Assembly: GCF_013415905.1 (NCBI RefSeq)
Contig: NZ_CP058909.1
Span: 3,038,001-3,102,000, forward strand
Reading direction: 5' to 3'
Length of the DNA stretch: 64,000 nt
Origin: Halosimplex pelagicum
GTDB lineage: Archaea > Halobacteriota > Halobacteria > Halobacteriales > Haloarculaceae
Within the stretch, counting starts at the first letter, position 1. Every line of letters starts with the position of its first letter. Positions 34,371-42,653 of the stretch are shown one piece after another. The notes under the pieces are model-generated. The model worked only from the letters and a program-made list of their open reading frames with translations, was not told the DNA's origin and did no database searches. A program made the translations under genes and the position numbers.

Positions 34371-34804
34371 GCGACCGCCGGACGGCCGCCGCGTCGCTCG
34401 CTCGCCATCGTCGGGCCCTCGCCGTCCTGGCCGCGGGGCTCGTCCCCTGGCTCGTGATTCCCTACGACGACGCCGTCGGACTGGTCTTCTCGGTCGCCCT
34501 CGCGAACACGGAGACGCTCGCGCTCACCTCGGTCTACGATTACGTCTTCACGTACACGCGCGGGCTGCCGACCGAGCTGCTGGCGTGGCCGACGGCGACG
34601 CTGCTGTACGGCTCCGGGGTCGCGAGCGCCGCGCTCTCGTGGGTCGACCGCGAGGACCGCCGCGTCACCGCCGGGCTGTTCGCGCTCGCGGCGTTCGACG
34701 TGTGTTACGCGGTCCTCGGGTTCTCGTCGTTCCGGGCGGGGACGATCGCCTACCCGCTCGGCGCCGTCTTCCTCGCGCTCGCGGCGTGGACGAGCCGTCC
34801 CTGA
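34367..34804 (+). CDS. Haloarchaeal membrane protein (TIGR04206-like)
   Basis: 145 residues with four hydrophobic segments (about 18-35, 38-60, 80-100, 108-140). The motif AGLVPWLVIPYDD near the N-terminus and the loop YDYVFTYTRGLPTELLAWP are typical of a small haloarchaeal family. It is translationally coupled to the DRG GTPase gene (ATGA). Function unknown. Confidence 0.7.
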   Translation: MSDRRTAAASLARHRRALAVLAAGLVPWLVIPYDDAVGLVFSVALANTETLALTSVYDYVFTYTRGLPTELLAWPTATLLYGSGVASAALSWVDREDRRVTAGLFALAAFDVCYAVLGFSSFRAGTIAYPLGAVFLALAAWTSRP

Positions 34805-34852
34805 CGTTCCGCGTTCGGTATCCTTTTCGAACTGGCTACCCACCGATCGCGT

Positions 34853-35605
34853 ATGGACGCCACGCTCGATCACGTGATGATGCGCGTCGAGGACCTCGAC
34901 GAATCGCTCGACTGGTACACCACACACCTCGACTACGAGGAGAAGGGTCGCTGGGAGGCCGACACCTTCACCAACGTCTTCCTCGGTCCCGAAGACGTTC
35001 ACGACGACGGCGCGCTGCTGGAACTCACGTACAACCACGACGGCCGCTCGTACACGATGGGCGACGGCTGGGGCCACATCGCCGTCCGCGTCGAGGACGT
35101 CCACGACGCCTACTACGAACTCATGGACGAGGGCGTCGAGGACTACCGCCGTCCGGAGGACAACCCCGGCTACGCCTTCGTCAAGGACCCGGACGGCCAC
35201 GAGATCGAGATCGTCGAGCGCGACCACGGCGCCCGCTGGAGCATCGACCACACCATGGTCCGCGTCGAAGACGCCGACGAACACCTCGGCTGGTGGACTC
35301 GCAAGTTCGAGTACGAACACACGGGCCGCTGGGAGGCGGACTCGTTCGCCAACTACTTCGTCAAGCCCGAGGGCGCCGCCGAGGAGGCGATGGCCGTCGA
35401 GTTGACCTACAACTACGACGGCCGCAGCTACGAGCTGGGCGACGCCTGGGGCCACCTCGCCGTCCGCGTCGACGACCTCGACGACGGGTGGGACCAGTTG
35501 ATGACCCGCGAAGCCGAGGACTACCGCGACCCCGAGAGCTGCGACAACAACTACGCGTTCACGAAGGACCCGGACGGCCACGAGATCGAAGTCGTCACGT
35601 CGTAA
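34853..35605 (+). CDS. Double-domain VOC (glyoxalase I-like) protein
   Basis: 250 residues with two fused glyoxalase domains (about 1-125 and 128-250). Each keeps the metal-ligand pattern: domain 1 has DHVMMRVED, LLELTYN, GHIAVRVED and GHEIEIVE; domain 2 has DHTMVRVED, AVELTYN, GHLAVRVDD and GHEIEVVTS. Lactoylglutathione-lyase-like or another VOC metalloenzyme; haloarchaea lack glutathione, so the thiol partner is uncertain. The last 14 codons are duplicated 163 nt downstream beyond repeat copy C. Confidence 0.88.
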   Translation: MDATLDHVMMRVEDLDESLDWYTTHLDYEEKGRWEADTFTNVFLGPEDVHDDGALLELTYNHDGRSYTMGDGWGHIAVRVEDVHDAYYELMDEGVEDYRRPEDNPGYAFVKDPDGHEIEIVERDHGARWSIDHTMVRVEDADEHLGWWTRKFEYEHTGRWEADSFANYFVKPEGAAEEAMAVELTYNYDGRSYELGDAWGHLAVRVDDLDDGWDQLMTREAEDYRDPESCDNNYAFTKDPDGHEIEVVTS

Positions 35606-35620
35606 TCGAGGTTCGTGTTC

Positions 35621-35721
35621 GGACGCGAGCGAAGCGAGCGGCCGCTTTTTGCCCCATCTTTTTGCGCGAGCGGTACCCGCAGGGCCGGAGGCCCGAGGAT
35701 ACCCGACGCGGAAAAAGGTGG
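35621..35721 (+). repeat. Nested-hairpin dispersed element, copy C
   Basis: It starts with GCGAGCGAAGCGAGC and continues with the core GCTTTTTGCCCCATCTTTTTG. An outer stem pairs 35654-35668 with 35707-35721 at 13 of 15 positions and encloses a GGGCC-GGA-GGCCC hairpin (35682-35694). The architecture is that of copies A and B, with a different first stem. It sits directly after the glyoxalase gene, on the same strand. Confidence 0.72.
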
Positions 35722-35726
35722 TCGGG

Positions 35727-35768
35727 GAGGACCCGGACGGCCACGAAGTCGAGAGCGTCACGTCGTAG
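35727..35768 (+). pseudogene. Duplicated 3' tail of the glyoxalase gene
   Basis: 42 nt that read EDPDGHEVESVTS-stop, matching the end of the upstream gene KDPDGHEIEVVTS-stop (35564-35605) at nearly every base. The two copies are 163 nt apart with repeat copy C between them. It has no start codon of its own and is a fragment. Confidence 0.7.
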
Positions 35769-36007
35769 GCCGGCGGTCGTCCGCCCGCGGCGTCGAGGCA
35801 CATCTGTCGCGCTCGAGAACGTTCGATCTGCGCCGTGGTAGGCGTCGCATACTCGCGATCTCCGGTATTTAATACATCCCTCGTCAGCGGTGCGTGGGAC
35901 AGGTGTCTGACACGTATCGCAGGCACGTGAAACACTCACATACTGGTTCTGTGGGCCGATCTGTGGCGGACAGCGGCCGTTCATCCTTCGGGTATGACCA
36001 CAAAGCA

Positions 36008-36014
36008 TTTATTA
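36008..36014 (+). promoter_or_regulatory. TATA box of the S-layer glycoprotein gene
   Basis: TTTATTA in an AT-rich stretch. Transcription should start near 36037, giving a leader of about 120 nt before the S-layer ATG, similar to the long leader known for the Halobacterium S-layer gene. The first ATG in that leader (36048) opens a 37-codon ORF. Confidence 0.6.
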
Positions 36015-36047
36015 CATCCGCTGGTGGATCGTACCGCACCCCTACCC

Positions 36048-36161
36048 ATGGCTGCAGTATTGAGTACACCACTGCTGGTTCGGCGCGGCCGTCTAACGGT
36101 CGCGTGTCCGCGTGGTCGGAAAGCTGCTGTGGCCGCTGACAGAAGATCCAACAAACTATGA
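36048..36161 (+). CDS. 37-codon leader ORF coupled to the S-layer gene
   Basis: It begins MAAVLSTPLLVRRGRLTVA and ends SNKL-stop. The TGA overlaps the S-layer ATG (ATGA, 36158-36161) in another frame. It is the first ATG after the predicted transcription start. The peptide is basic and hydrophobic, unlike haloarchaeal proteins, so the act of translation rather than the product may matter. Confidence 0.45.
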   Translation: MAAVLSTPLLVRRGRLTVACPRGRKAAVAADRRSNKL

Positions 36162-39094
36162 CAGGAACCAACGACAAGCTGCGTAGCTTGTCCCTGACAG
36201 TGCTGATGGTCGTCTCCGTCTTCGGAGGCACCGTCGCATTCTCGGGTGCAGCTGCTGCGGCTAACACGGACCCTGGCATCTCGTCCGCCACGGAGTCCGC
36301 AGACACCATAACGGTTCGATTCAACCAGAGTGGAGTAGAATCGCTGAATGACCAAGGCAACCCTGCTGGGCAGATCCAGGCCAACGACGTCGAAGTCTTC
36401 GTCCGAACTGCGGACGAAAGCGACTTCGAGAACTACAGCACCAACAACACCGCTGACTTCGACCTGGCCGATTACGGGTACGACGACACGACCCCGACCA
36501 CCGAGGTCACCTTCGGTGCCGGGAACGCGTGGAACGACCTCAGCCCGGCTGACGAGGTGAAGGTCCGCTTCCAGAACCTCTCCAGTCCGAACAACCCGAA
36601 CAACCAGGAATACAACACTGGTAACATCTCGGTCGACCTCTCCGCTGCGGTCATCTCGGCGGACAACCAGGACGATGCGACGAGCTCGGGCCAGCGTATC
36701 TACGCTGGCACGCCGCTCACGATCGACGCGTCGACCTACGGCGACAACACGCCGTTCCTCTTCCAGAACGCCGACACCGGTCAGACGCTTCTGGAAGGGT
36801 CGACCGGCGAGAACTCCGCGCGGTACGTGTTCGACACGGACCGCCTGTCGGCCGGGACGACCTACTCTCTGGTCTTCAACCCGACGAGCCAGGCACAGAA
36901 CGTCCCACGGACCACGCAGGGCCCCCCTGAGGTCTCGAACGTCACGATCGACTCGCTCGACCTCTCGGCCACGCTCGAACAGGACGGTCGTCTCTTCGAG
37001 CACAACGAAGAGGTCAACCTCGACATCAGCGGTGACGCCATCCGCGGTAACTCGCGACTGGCCGTCACCGTCGACGGCAACTCGACGCAGTACGAGTCCG
37101 CCAGCCTCGACAACGGCGGCGAGATCGTCAACGCCGAGTACACCTACGACCCCGGCGAACTCAACGCGGACGACTACACGGTGACGGTCACGGACGTTCA
37201 GACCGGCATCGATGTCACCGCTGGCGAGTTCACCGTGGACGGGTTCCCGACCGCTGACTCCGCCTCCTTCGGTGGCGGCGTCTTCGAAGAGGAACGCGGT
37301 GACGTCGTCGAGATCCCCATCGAGCTGAGCGACAGCACGGAGGGCGCTCTGGCGACTGTCTCCATCGGTAGCCTCGGCGAGACCAACTACGTGACGAACG
37401 TGACGGTCGCCGACGAGGACGGCGACGGCGAGGTCGTCCTCGAGTGGAACACGTACATGTCCGGCACGAACATCTCTGACCGTGTCTTCACGGCTCAGGG
37501 CGAGGACAACATCTCCGCGTTCGGTGGCGAGTCCGGTGACTTCATCACCGACCTCCGCCGGACCTACCTCGATCGGTTCGACACCGACGCCAATGGAGAG
37601 GCCAACGGCTTCACGGAAGTTGGTGAGGTCCCGAACGAAATCGATACCGAAAACTGGGACCCCTACCAGCCGGGTGAGGGCGGGTACGACGACGATGCAA
37701 ACGGAGCCTACTACACTGCATCCAACCTCTCCGCCAGCCAGAACATCAACTACGCCGAGGTCGCGACGATCGACCCGGCCTCCTACGACCTCGCAGTTGT
37801 CGCCAACGACGATGACGACAACCTGGTCGACTACCAGTTCAACCTGACTGATGTCGACGCAGAGGGCGTCGGTGCGGTCTCCATCAACTCGCGCTCGACC
37901 GAGAGCAGCGACGTGTGGGTCGTTCCGTCCGACAAGACCGGCGATGTCGACTTCGAGTTCATCGACGAGAACACCGACAACAACGAGGACCCGATCGACG
38001 GGAACCTGACGCAGTCCGACCAGGCGACCAACGGTGAACTCGTCGTTCACCAGATCTCCGCCTCCGGTCTCGAAGGTATCCTCCGTAACCGCACGGACGC
38101 GGGCGCCAACGCGACGGCCGCGTTCCTCGCGGAGGACACTGACTTCGGCGACGGCGACTTCGCCGCATTCAACGCCTCGTTCACCGAGGAAGACGTCGGG
38201 CCGAACCGCGACGCCCGACAGTTCGACCTCGACACGACGAACACGGCTGTCATTCCGGACTACGAGAATGACACCTACTACGTCGCCGTGAAGCTCGGCC
38301 TCCGCATCAACAGTCAGTCGGACACGAGTCCGTTCCTGACCACGCTGAACACCCACGTCACCGAGGACCGCACGTTCGCGGCGACGGGTGACTTCAGCCA
38401 GCGCGGTGCAGGTATCAACTTCACTGTCGCGGTCCGCCGCGGCGGTGAGCGTATCAGCGACGGTACCTACAACGGCGAGATCCTGGCCGAGGCTCAGGCC
38501 TCTGTCACGTTCAGTGACCAGACGGTCTCCGAGAGCAACCAGGAAGTCGTCGTCGACTCCGCCACGCTCTCCGACGGTGGCTTCATCGCCATCCACGAGG
38601 GTAGTGCGAGCGGCGACGTCATCGGCACCAGCCGCTACCTCGGGGCCGGCACGCACGAGAACGTGCGTGTCGACCTCGACACCCCGGTCAACGGGACCAC
38701 CACGCTGGTCGCCATGCCGCACCTCGACGACAACTCCAACAACCTGTACGACTTCCCCGAGGCCGACGCGCCGTACACTGCCGACGGTAGCGCAGTGACC
38801 GCCAGCGCGTCCGTCTCGACGGACAGCGTGACGCCGACCGCGACGCCGACCGCGACGCCGACCGTGACGCCGACGCCGACGCCGACGGCAACCCCGTCGC
38901 CGACGCCGACGCCGACCGCGACGCCGACCGCGACGCCGACCGCGACGCCGACCGAGGCACCGTCCGACGGTGACGACGGTGACGACACGACGCCGTCCCC
39001 GACCACGACCGGCGACGGTCCTGGCTTCGGTGTCGCTGTCTCCCTCATCGCCCTGCTCGCGGCTGCGCTCCTCACGGCGCGCCGTCGCGACTAA
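36158..39094 (+). CDS. S-layer glycoprotein with PGF-type C-terminal sorting signal
   Basis: 978 residues. Signal peptide of about 35 residues (LTVLMVVSVFGGTVAFSGAAAAA). The ectodomain is beta-rich and acidic, with at least 18 N-X-S/T sequons by my reading. A threonine/proline spacer of TPTA repeats (about 890-930), probably O-glycosylated, precedes the C-terminus GDGPGFGVAVSLIALLAAALLTARRRD: PGF motif, hydrophobic segment, basic tail. Archaeosortase A recognises this tripartite signal, removes it and attaches a lipid in Haloferax. Codon use is more AU-tolerant than in neighbours, as expected of a highly expressed gene. It would form the cell-surface lattice. Confidence 0.93.
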   Translation: MTGTNDKLRSLSLTVLMVVSVFGGTVAFSGAAAAANTDPGISSATESADTITVRFNQSGVESLNDQGNPAGQIQANDVEVFVRTADESDFENYSTNNTADFDLADYGYDDTTPTTEVTFGAGNAWNDLSPADEVKVRFQNLSSPNNPNNQEYNTGNISVDLSAAVISADNQDDATSSGQRIYAGTPLTIDASTYGDNTPFLFQNADTGQTLLEGSTGENSARYVFDTDRLSAGTTYSLVFNPTSQAQNVPRTTQGPPEVSNVTIDSLDLSATLEQDGRLFEHNEEVNLDISGDAIRGNSRLAVTVDGNSTQYESASLDNGGEIVNAEYTYDPGELNADDYTVTVTDVQTGIDVTAGEFTVDGFPTADSASFGGGVFEEERGDVVEIPIELSDSTEGALATVSIGSLGETNYVTNVTVADEDGDGEVVLEWNTYMSGTNISDRVFTAQGEDNISAFGGESGDFITDLRRTYLDRFDTDANGEANGFTEVGEVPNEIDTENWDPYQPGEGGYDDDANGAYYTASNLSASQNINYAEVATIDPASYDLAVVANDDDDNLVDYQFNLTDVDAEGVGAVSINSRSTESSDVWVVPSDKTGDVDFEFIDENTDNNEDPIDGNLTQSDQATNGELVVHQISASGLEGILRNRTDAGANATAAFLAEDTDFGDGDFAAFNASFTEEDVGPNRDARQFDLDTTNTAVIPDYENDTYYVAVKLGLRINSQSDTSPFLTTLNTHVTEDRTFAATGDFSQRGAGINFTVAVRRGGERISDGTYNGEILAEAQASVTFSDQTVSESNQEVVVDSATLSDGGFIAIHEGSASGDVIGTSRYLGAGTHENVRVDLDTPVNGTTTLVAMPHLDDNSNNLYDFPEADAPYTADGSAVTASASVSTDSVTPTATPTATPTVTPTPTPTATPSPTPTPTATPTATPTATPTEAPSDGDDGDDTTPSPTTTGDGPGFGVAVSLIALLAAALLTARRRD
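38831..38954 (+). repeat. 12-bp tandem repeat coding the Thr/Pro stalk of the S-layer protein
   Basis: Imperfect copies of ACGCCGACCGCG encode T-P-T-A. The tract forms the membrane-proximal spacer and is a likely site of length variation by slippage. Confidence 0.8.
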
Positions 39095-39103
39095 GGTAAC
39101 AGC

Positions 39104-39143
39104 ATCGGGCTGACGCCCGATCCCTAACCGCTCGACATTTTTT
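39104..39143 (+). terminator. Hairpin plus T-run after the S-layer gene
   Basis: A perfect 7-bp stem ATCGGGC-TGAC-GCCCGAT (39104-39121) is followed 16 nt later by six T residues (39138-39143). Archaeal termination needs mainly the T-run; the hairpin may protect the mRNA 3' end. Confidence 0.6.
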
Positions 39144-39262
39144 CGACGCTACCCGGACAGCGACTGCTGCGTGTCGTTTCCGTACTTCGTCCGTTCGTGC
39201 GCGCACCAGCCACGCAACGACAAAGCATATACTCCCGATCCCGTTACGTTGAGGCAGTACCG

Positions 39263-40312
39263 ATGCTCGACACCGTTCTCTCCGGGCTCGACTGGGCCAC
39301 TCGGTTCTCGGACCCGCTCGCGTGGCTCGTCCTCGCGGCGTTTCTCGCGACAACGGCCCTGGAGCTGACCGACCGACGTGAGCGCGCCCGTCAGGCGGGC
39401 GTCGCAGCGTGGGCGCTGTTCGGCGTCTTCTGGTTCTCCCTCATCTATCACTTCGCGTTCGTCCAGAAGAGCGTCATCGAGGGCGCCGGGACGCTCGTCG
39501 CCGTGCCCGCCTCGTTCTACGTCGGCTACCTGCTGTGGTCGGGTCGGGACTCGCTGTTCGTCCTCTCGCGGGCCGTCCTCCTGATGGGCGTCGTCTTCTT
39601 CCCGTTCGAGTCGGTTCCCGTGCTGCGCCAGTTCCTCGTCGAGACGGTGACGGATCAGACCGCGCTGTTGATCTCGCTGATCGGCTCGGATCCCCAGCTC
39701 GTCACGGGGTACGAGGCGGTCGTCGACGGACAGTCGGTCGTCGCGTACGACGGTTACATCGTCGGCGAGAAGGAACACCTCTACCACAACACGTTCGTGT
39801 TCGCCGACGGGGAGAGCCCGATCTTCTACACGATCATCATCGCCTGTACGGGGATCGGGAGCATGGCCATCTTCGCCGGACTCATCGCGGCGGTCGAAGC
39901 GCCGCTCCGCCGGAAACTCCGCGCGTTCGCGGTGTCGATCCCGGTCATCTACGCCCTGAACCTGGGACGGAACGTCATGATCGCCGTCGGGTTCGGCGAA
40001 CAGCGCTTCCACCTGTTCCCGGAGCTGATCACGTCGGTGTTCGGGCTGTCGGACCCGCGGCAGGTCTCCTACATCGTCATCGACCGGATCGTCGCCCAGA
40101 GCCTCTCGGTGGTCGCGCTCGTCGGGGTCACGTACCTCGTCGTCCGCGAACTCCCGGAGGTGCTGACCGTCGTCGAGGACCTGCTGTTCGTCGTGACGGG
40201 GACGGAGTACGACCTGCGGACCGCGCTGGACGTGCCTTCGGCTTCTGTCGACGGAGACCCGGAAGCGGGGTCCGAAGCGGGCGGAAGCGCGGGCACCCGT
40301 TCAGACGACTAG
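39263..40312 (+). CDS. artA: Archaeosortase A
   Basis: 349 residues from ATG 39263, about eight membrane segments. The transpeptidase-like active residues are visible: Cys195 in IIACTGIGSMAIF, Arg236 in LNLGRNVMI and Arg275 in IDRIVAQ. Their spacing (41 and 39 residues) equals that of Cys173, Arg214 and Arg253 of Haloferax volcanii ArtA. The enzyme processes PGF-CTERM proteins, and the S-layer gene just upstream encodes one. A TATA-like CATATACT lies about 33 nt upstream. Its 3' end overlaps the end of dphB by 12 nt. Confidence 0.95.
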   Translation: MLDTVLSGLDWATRFSDPLAWLVLAAFLATTALELTDRRERARQAGVAAWALFGVFWFSLIYHFAFVQKSVIEGAGTLVAVPASFYVGYLLWSGRDSLFVLSRAVLLMGVVFFPFESVPVLRQFLVETVTDQTALLISLIGSDPQLVTGYEAVVDGQSVVAYDGYIVGEKEHLYHNTFVFADGESPIFYTIIIACTGIGSMAIFAGLIAAVEAPLRRKLRAFAVSIPVIYALNLGRNVMIAVGFGEQRFHLFPELITSVFGLSDPRQVSYIVIDRIVAQSLSVVALVGVTYLVVRELPEVLTVVEDLLFVVTGTEYDLRTALDVPSASVDGDPEAGSEAGGSAGTRSDD

Positions 40313-41080
40313 CCCTTCGATGAGGTCGGTCGGGGCGTCGCCGAGGGCGGCGAGCGTGTCCCGTTCCATGAGGTGGAGATCGCCGGGGATAACGAGCAGA
40401 TGGAGCGGGTCGCCGAACGACTCCTCGGCGAGCGCCGAGAGGCGGTCGGCGCGGACGACTGGGTCGGGGCTGCCCGCGCGGGCGACGACGACGCCGAGCG
40501 CGTCCTCGTAGGCGTCGGCGAGACGCGCGGCCGCCCGGTCGGCGCGCATGTAGTCGTCGTTTTCGGCGTCGATGTCGAGGAAGACGAGCGTGTGGAGGCC
40601 GCGTTCCCGGTTCGCCTCGATGGTGTCGACGACGCTCTCGGGGAGGGCATCGCCCGCGTGGGAGCGCTCGAACGGGAGCGTGGTCGCCTTGCCGAAGCGG
40701 TAGTTCTGGAGCCCGGTGAGCGAACTCGCGGCGGCCTGGGCGGTCGTCCCGTGGACGACGCGAGTCTCGATACCTCGGTCGTGGGCGCGCAGTCGCAGGT
40801 CGGTGTGGGTGGTCGAGATCATCGTGTCGCCGGCCGTGCAGAAGACCACATCGGAGTCGGCGGCGTCGTCGAGTACGTCGTCGGGCGACTGCTCGACGCC
40901 GGCGCGGTCGCGGACCTCGATCTCGGTGTCGTGGGCGGCTTCCAGGTCGGCGAGCGTCGCGCCGGCGAGCTTGCTGGTGTAGAACTCGGCGACGACGCGG
41001 TCGGCGGCGCGGATGGCGTCGCGGCCCGCGACGGTGACCGAGCGCTCGTCGTAGAGGCCGAGTCCGACGAAGGTGAGCAT
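40301..41080 (-). CDS. dphB: Diphthine synthase
   Basis: 259 residues. SAM-dependent methylase fold: LTFVGLGLYDERSVTVAG at the N-terminus, VVFCTAGDTMISTTHTDLRLRA, VVHGTTAQAAASSLTGLQNYRFGKATTLPF, and the C-terminal LLVIPGDLHLMERDTL. It methylates the modified histidine of elongation factor aEF2 during diphthamide synthesis in the cytoplasm. Convergent with artA with a small overlap. Confidence 0.96.
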   Translation of the reverse strand: MLTFVGLGLYDERSVTVAGRDAIRAADRVVAEFYTSKLAGATLADLEAAHDTEIEVRDRAGVEQSPDDVLDDAADSDVVFCTAGDTMISTTHTDLRLRAHDRGIETRVVHGTTAQAAASSLTGLQNYRFGKATTLPFERSHAGDALPESVVDTIEANRERGLHTLVFLDIDAENDDYMRADRAAARLADAYEDALGVVVARAGSPDPVVRADRLSALAEESFGDPLHLLVIPGDLHLMERDTLAALGDAPTDLIEGLVV

Positions 41081-41215
41081 ACGCCGACTCCGTCGCCGAG
41101 CGGATTAAGCCCCGCGAAGCGCCCGCGACGCGGTCGGTGGCCCGCGCGGGGAGGAGTCGTGACCGGCGGCGCCCGAAGCGTCAGGCTTACCGCGCGACGG
41201 CGACCTATCGGTGCT

Positions 41216-42202
41216 ATGGAGGTCTCCTGCGTTCGGGTGCCCCGCGAGGACGGCGAGGCGACGCGCCGCCGGCTGGCCGACGCCGACCTGGTCGACGAGG
41301 ACTACGAGATCGCGGTCGCCGACGGCTCGCTCTACGTGCCGGTCACGGACCCGTCGGCCGTCCCCGAGGAGTTCGACGTGGTCGTCCGGGACGCCGACGC
41401 GCGGGAGACCCAGACGATGCCGGCGGACCTGCTCTCGTTCGACCCCTCCTACGAGCGACTGGGCGACGTGGTCATCGTCGACGAGGACGACCCCGAGCGC
41501 GCGCGGGCGCTGGCCGACGCCATCGTCGAGTCGGCGCTGCCCGTGAAGACGGTCGTCAACCGCGCGTCGAAGGTCAAGGGGACCGAGCGGGTGCGCGACT
41601 GGGAGGTCCTGGCCGGCGAGAGCACGGAGGCGGTCCACCGCGAGTACGGCTGCGAGTTCGCTCTCGACCTGGCGACGGTGTACTTCTCGCCGCGGCTGGC
41701 GACCGAACGCCACCGCGTCGCCGAGCAGGTCGCGTCCGGCGAGCACGCCTTCGACATGTTCGCGGGCGTCGGCCCCTTCGTCGTCCCCTTCGCGAAACGC
41801 GGCGCGACCGCCGTCGGCGTCGACATCAACGAGGACGCTATCGAGTACCTGCGGGAGAACGCCCGCCGCAACGGCGTCGAAGAGCGCGTGACGGCGATCC
41901 ACGGGGACGTGCGCGAGGTCGCCGCGGAGTACGCGGACTGGGCCGACCGACTCGTGATGAATCTCCCCCACAGCGCCGACGAGTTCCTGGAGACCGCCGT
42001 CGCGCTCGCCGGCGACGACTGCGTGGTTCACTACTACGACATCCAGCACGAGGACGACCCCTACGGACCGGGCGAGCGGGCGATCCGCGCGGCGGCCGAA
42101 CCGGAGTACGACGTGTCCGTCGAGCGGCGCCACACCGTGCGGTCGTACGCGCCCCACGAGCTGAACGTCTGTCTCGACGTGCGACTGACGCGAGCCGAGT
42201 GA
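41216..42202 (+). CDS. trm5: tRNA (guanine37-N1)-methyltransferase Trm5
   Basis: 328 residues from ATG 41216. N-terminal D1-type domain (about 1-75), then the Rossmann methyltransferase core with SAM motif DMFAGVGPFVVPFAKRGA, acidic VGVDINEDAIEYL, and catalytic NLPHSADEFLETAV. Archaeal Trm5 makes m1G37 next to the anticodon, preventing frameshifts. The NLP motif favours Trm5 over the related Tyw2 enzyme. It is followed by a tRNA gene. Confidence 0.92.
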   Translation: MEVSCVRVPREDGEATRRRLADADLVDEDYEIAVADGSLYVPVTDPSAVPEEFDVVVRDADARETQTMPADLLSFDPSYERLGDVVIVDEDDPERARALADAIVESALPVKTVVNRASKVKGTERVRDWEVLAGESTEAVHREYGCEFALDLATVYFSPRLATERHRVAEQVASGEHAFDMFAGVGPFVVPFAKRGATAVGVDINEDAIEYLRENARRNGVEERVTAIHGDVREVAAEYADWADRLVMNLPHSADEFLETAVALAGDDCVVHYYDIQHEDDPYGPGERAIRAAAEPEYDVSVERRHTVRSYAPHELNVCLDVRLTRAE

Positions 42203-42279
42203 TCGCCTCACAGAGCGCTCCCGATTCGCAATCCTTATTGCGGTTATCGGCGGTACGTTGAAACGGAGCCACCGAACGC

Positions 42280-42354
42280 GCCGGTGTAGCTCAGACTGGC
42301 TAGAGCGAATCCTTCGTAAGGATTAGGTCGAGGGTTCAAATCCCTCCACCGGCT
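42280..42354 (+). tRNA. tRNA-Thr (anticodon CGU)
   Basis: 75 nt. Acceptor stem GCCGGTG pairs with CACCGGC, discriminator base T as in archaeal tRNA-Thr. D arm is GCTCAGACTGGCTAGAGC; the anticodon stem AATCC/GGATT holds the loop TTCGTAA with anticodon CGT; T arm is GAGGG-TTCAAAT-CCCTC. No intron, CCA not encoded. A T-rich stretch follows. Confidence 0.95.
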
Positions 42355-42435
42355 TTCTTCACCGACCGACTCGCGAGCGACGCCTCCGTCCCCGCGACCG
42401 GTACCATCAAGCCGGTTCGGTCGGTCGGTTGGTGT

Positions 42436-42612
42436 ATGCGGTCAGAGGACGACATCCGGGAACGGATCGCCGAACTCGAGGACGCGTACGACAGAACGGA
42501 CCCGCCGACCTCGGAGCTGGAAGACGAGGCGGAGGTCGCGATCCTCCGGGCCATCGAGGAGCTGGAGTGGGTGCTCGAAGAACACGAGGCCGAGTCCGGG
42601 TTCACGACCTGA
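42436..42612 (+). CDS. Small acidic helical protein
   Basis: 58 residues: begins RSEDDIRERIAELEDAY after the start, ends ESGFTT. Almost entirely amphipathic helix, rich in Glu and Asp, with heptad-like spacing suggesting a short coiled coil. Composition is typical of haloarchaeal coding sequence. Family not recognised. Confidence 0.65.
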   Translation: MRSEDDIRERIAELEDAYDRTDPPTSELEDEAEVAILRAIEELEWVLEEHEAESGFTT

Positions 42613-42653
42613 GCGCCGGAACCCCTATTTTCGCCGGCGCCCGCTATCTCCCC

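Noticed and set aside
36001-36157. A CATAACAA box for the S-layer gene
   Set aside because: The promoter has TTTATTA instead; no CATAACAA form was found there, so the S-layer gene is not counted in the promoter family.
35981-38722. Open frame of about 913 codons antisense to the S-layer gene
   Set aside because: Its translation mirrors the codon bias of the S-layer gene, has no domains, and lacks a promoter. The S-layer reading has a signal peptide, sequons and a sorting signal.
38831-38954. CRISPR array or minisatellite of non-coding type
   Set aside because: The 12-bp repeats have no spacers and are in frame, encoding the Thr/Pro stalk.
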